Below, piece after piece: positions 62,991 through 64,000 of a stretch of 64,000 nucleotides of DNA (its first letter is position 1; each line of letters opens with the position of its first letter). Position numbers and translations under genes: made by a program. The DNA lies in the NCBI RefSeq assembly GCF_023283885.1, contig NZ_JAKILA010000019.1, positions 1 to 64,000 on the forward strand, written 5' to 3'. The notes under the pieces were generated by a model. The model was not told the origin of the DNA. It saw nothing but the letters and a program-made list of their open reading frames with translations, and searched no databases. Source of the stretch: Shewanella basaltis. Its GTDB lineage: Bacteria > Pseudomonadota > Gammaproteobacteria > Enterobacterales > Shewanellaceae.

Positions 62991-63311
62991 ATGAAAAATT
63001 GTATTTCAGATGGTAATACCATCGACTTTACCGCCACGGCAGCCGTTGCCAGTGGTGGGACAGTGTTGTTGGGCAAAGTAGTTGCCGTGTCGCTTGGCAA
63101 TGTTGCCATTGATGAAATGGGCGTAGGCGCAACCGAAGGCGTGTTTGAATTGCCTAAAGTCACCGCCGACGACATCACCCAAGGTGCGCAGGTGTATATC
63201 AAGTCAGACGGCATGATCACCTCCACCGCATCGGGCAATACCTTAGCGGGTAAAGCGTGGGCAGCAGCTGCTAACCCAAGCGATACCGTTTGGGTAAAAA
63301 TCAATGCCTAG
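62991..63311 (+). CDS. DUF2190 capsid decoration protein
   Basis: This 106-residue protein matches DUF2190: DFTATAAVASGGTVLLGKVVAV, GATEGVFELPK, and a C-terminal DTVWVKINA. Such proteins are trimeric capsid cement or decoration proteins. GGAA lies upstream of the ATG. It follows the capsid gene after a terminator and overlaps the next gene by 8 bases. Confidence 0.85.
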   Translation: MKNCISDGNTIDFTATAAVASGGTVLLGKVVAVSLGNVAIDEMGVGATEGVFELPKVTADDITQGAQVYIKSDGMITSTASGNTLAGKAWAAAANPSDTVWVKINA

Positions 63312-63609
63312 CGTTAACGAACGCATAAGCGCCAAGCTTACCCGTGCGTTCATCAAACTGGCACAGTCGTGCCAGTTTACCCCTTCATCGGGTCAAGCCG
63401 CTTTTAGTCGTAGTGTTCACCTGCCGCCAACCGAAATAGATCTCAGTAATGAATACGTGCAAGCGCCAGTGAACATTGCCGAGTTTTTGCAGCAAGAAGG
63501 CGAGGTAATGGCTGATGATGTGTTTGAGTTAAATGGTAAGCAGCATCGGTTAACTCAACTGCATACGCGGGATGAAATTACCGTGACGTTTATTTACTTA
63601 GCGCTGTAA
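63304..63609 (+). CDS. Head-tail connector-like protein
   Basis: This 101-residue protein begins MPSVNERISAKLTRAFIKLA and has a beta-rich end (RDEITVTFIYLAL), with the shape of small head-closure proteins found at this position in lambda-like phages (for example the FII group). The family cannot be stated with certainty. Confidence 0.6.
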   Translation: MPSVNERISAKLTRAFIKLAQSCQFTPSSGQAAFSRSVHLPPTEIDLSNEYVQAPVNIAEFLQQEGEVMADDVFELNGKQHRLTQLHTRDEITVTFIYLAL

Positions 63610-63631
63610 GTATTTTATACGGGAGTTAGAT

Positions 63632-64000
63632 ATGTGGATAAACACACAAGGGTTTAAGGAGGTTTCGAAAGAGCTAAAGCGGATGCGTGATGTACAAGCA
63701 CCAGCTATCGCTAAGGCTATTGATGATGCTGCTTTTTTTGGAAAAAATCTTGCGGTAGATAAAATATTTAACAAATTTGGTTATGAGTCAAAATCATATG
63801 TGGAAGATAATTTTTTTATTAGTATCAACCCCAATGATTTGACCGCCCATATTTCTGCAAGGTACAGGGCTGCTAGCTTGACGAGAATGGCTAAGCCACG
63901 TTACAGAACAGGGAAAAAAGGGCAAAGAGTATTAAATGGTTATGATGTTAGTGCTTATAAAAACCAGCCAGTTTGGTTTAAGGGAGCATTTACTATTATT
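63632..64000 (+). CDS. Tail protein (lambda gpZ-like), cut by window end
   Basis: The open frame runs 123 codons from ATG 63632 to the last base of the window. The N-terminus (FKEVSKELKRMRDVQAPAIAKAIDDAAFFGKNLAVDKI) fits phage minor tail protein Z/HK97 gp10-like proteins, which stop the tail end. GGGAG precedes it. The DNA is clearly more AT-rich than the head genes just before it, possibly an exchanged segment. Confidence 0.65.
   Translation, partial: MWINTQGFKEVSKELKRMRDVQAPAIAKAIDDAAFFGKNLAVDKIFNKFGYESKSYVEDNFFISINPNDLTAHISARYRAASLTRMAKPRYRTGKKGQRVLNGYDVSAYKNQPVWFKGAFTII

Larger units (their letters stand above)
38386..64000. mobile_element. Lambda-like prophage in dusA (incomplete at window end)
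   Basis: The region has a full lambda-style plan: attL in dusA, leftward operon, immunity region with CI/Cro-like genes, replication genes with origin, Q-like gene, lysis cassette, terminase-portal-capsid genes. All structural genes are open, with no frameshift seen, so it may be functional. Tail genes and attR lie beyond 64000. Gene content resembles temperate siphovirus-like phages, but the morphotype cannot be told without the tail genes. Confidence 0.93.

Overview
The window looks like chromosome of a Shewanella-type marine gammaproteobacterium carrying the left and central part of an integrated lambda-like prophage. The assignment rests on the gene order rpoN-hpf-ptsN-rapZ-npr, lptCAB-kdsCD, mlaFEDCB-ibaG-murA-degS-degQ, zapE-rplM-rpsI, purA-motX-rnr-rlmB and rpsF-priB-rpsR-rplI-dnaB-alr, on a polar-flagellum motX gene, and on a secreted S46 peptidase. 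The species was not determined.

Layout. 1-1.9 kb is gene-poor: small repeats, a transposase-like HTH protein with a 50-codon upstream ORF, and two MITE-like elements. 1.9-9.85 kb (minus strand) holds nitrogen-PTS, sigma-54 and hibernation genes, then LPS transport and Kdo synthesis, then a Na+/Ca2+ exchanger. 10.0-14.7 kb (plus) holds the Mla phospholipid pathway and murA. 14.8-17.4 kb (minus) has the two envelope proteases DegS and DegQ. 17.7-26.1 kb (plus) has zapE, L13/S9, purA, motX with a FliA-type promoter, RNase R and RlmB. 26.2-28.5 kb (minus) has an MFS transporter and a DUF481 barrel. 28.5-37.3 kb has the S6-PriB-S18-L9 operon, a lipoprotein with a MITE at its stop codon, an S46 peptidase with a repeat-bearing C-terminal extension, DnaB and alanine racemase. 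CheX follows on the minus strand.

From about 38.39 kb to the window end is a prophage inserted in the 5' part of dusA; only the first 33 or so codons of dusA remain on this side and the other junction is outside the window. Its control region is organised like lambda. A CI/LexA-like repressor lies between a leftward promoter PL, overlapped by two 12-bp operators, and a rightward promoter PR with three related operators. The leftward operon (44.1 to 39.1 kb) encodes small proteins, a PrtN-like protein and a cytosine-C5 methyltransferase. The rightward operon encodes YdaS/Cro-like and YdaT-like regulators, an O-like initiator with five iterons inside its gene (the probable phage origin), a DnaC-like loader, the tyrosine integrase, a Q-like protein and a recently rearranged accessory segment with duplicated ORFs and a Cys-rich 39-residue tandem repeat. 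A late leader with strong hairpins precedes the lysis cassette (SAR endolysin, Rz/Rz1, holin), an Ig-domain protein, and a packaging/head module (Nu1-like and GpA terminases, gpW, portal, protease-capsid fusion, decoration protein, connectors). The last gene runs off the window.

No complete IS element, CRISPR array, rRNA or tRNA gene was seen. The least explained parts are the duplicated Cys-rich segment (50.85-52.4 kb), the structured late leader (52.4-53.34 kb), the MITE family, and two cargo-like genes (38.80 kb and 44.26 kb). Nothing here can be called a new system from sequence alone.
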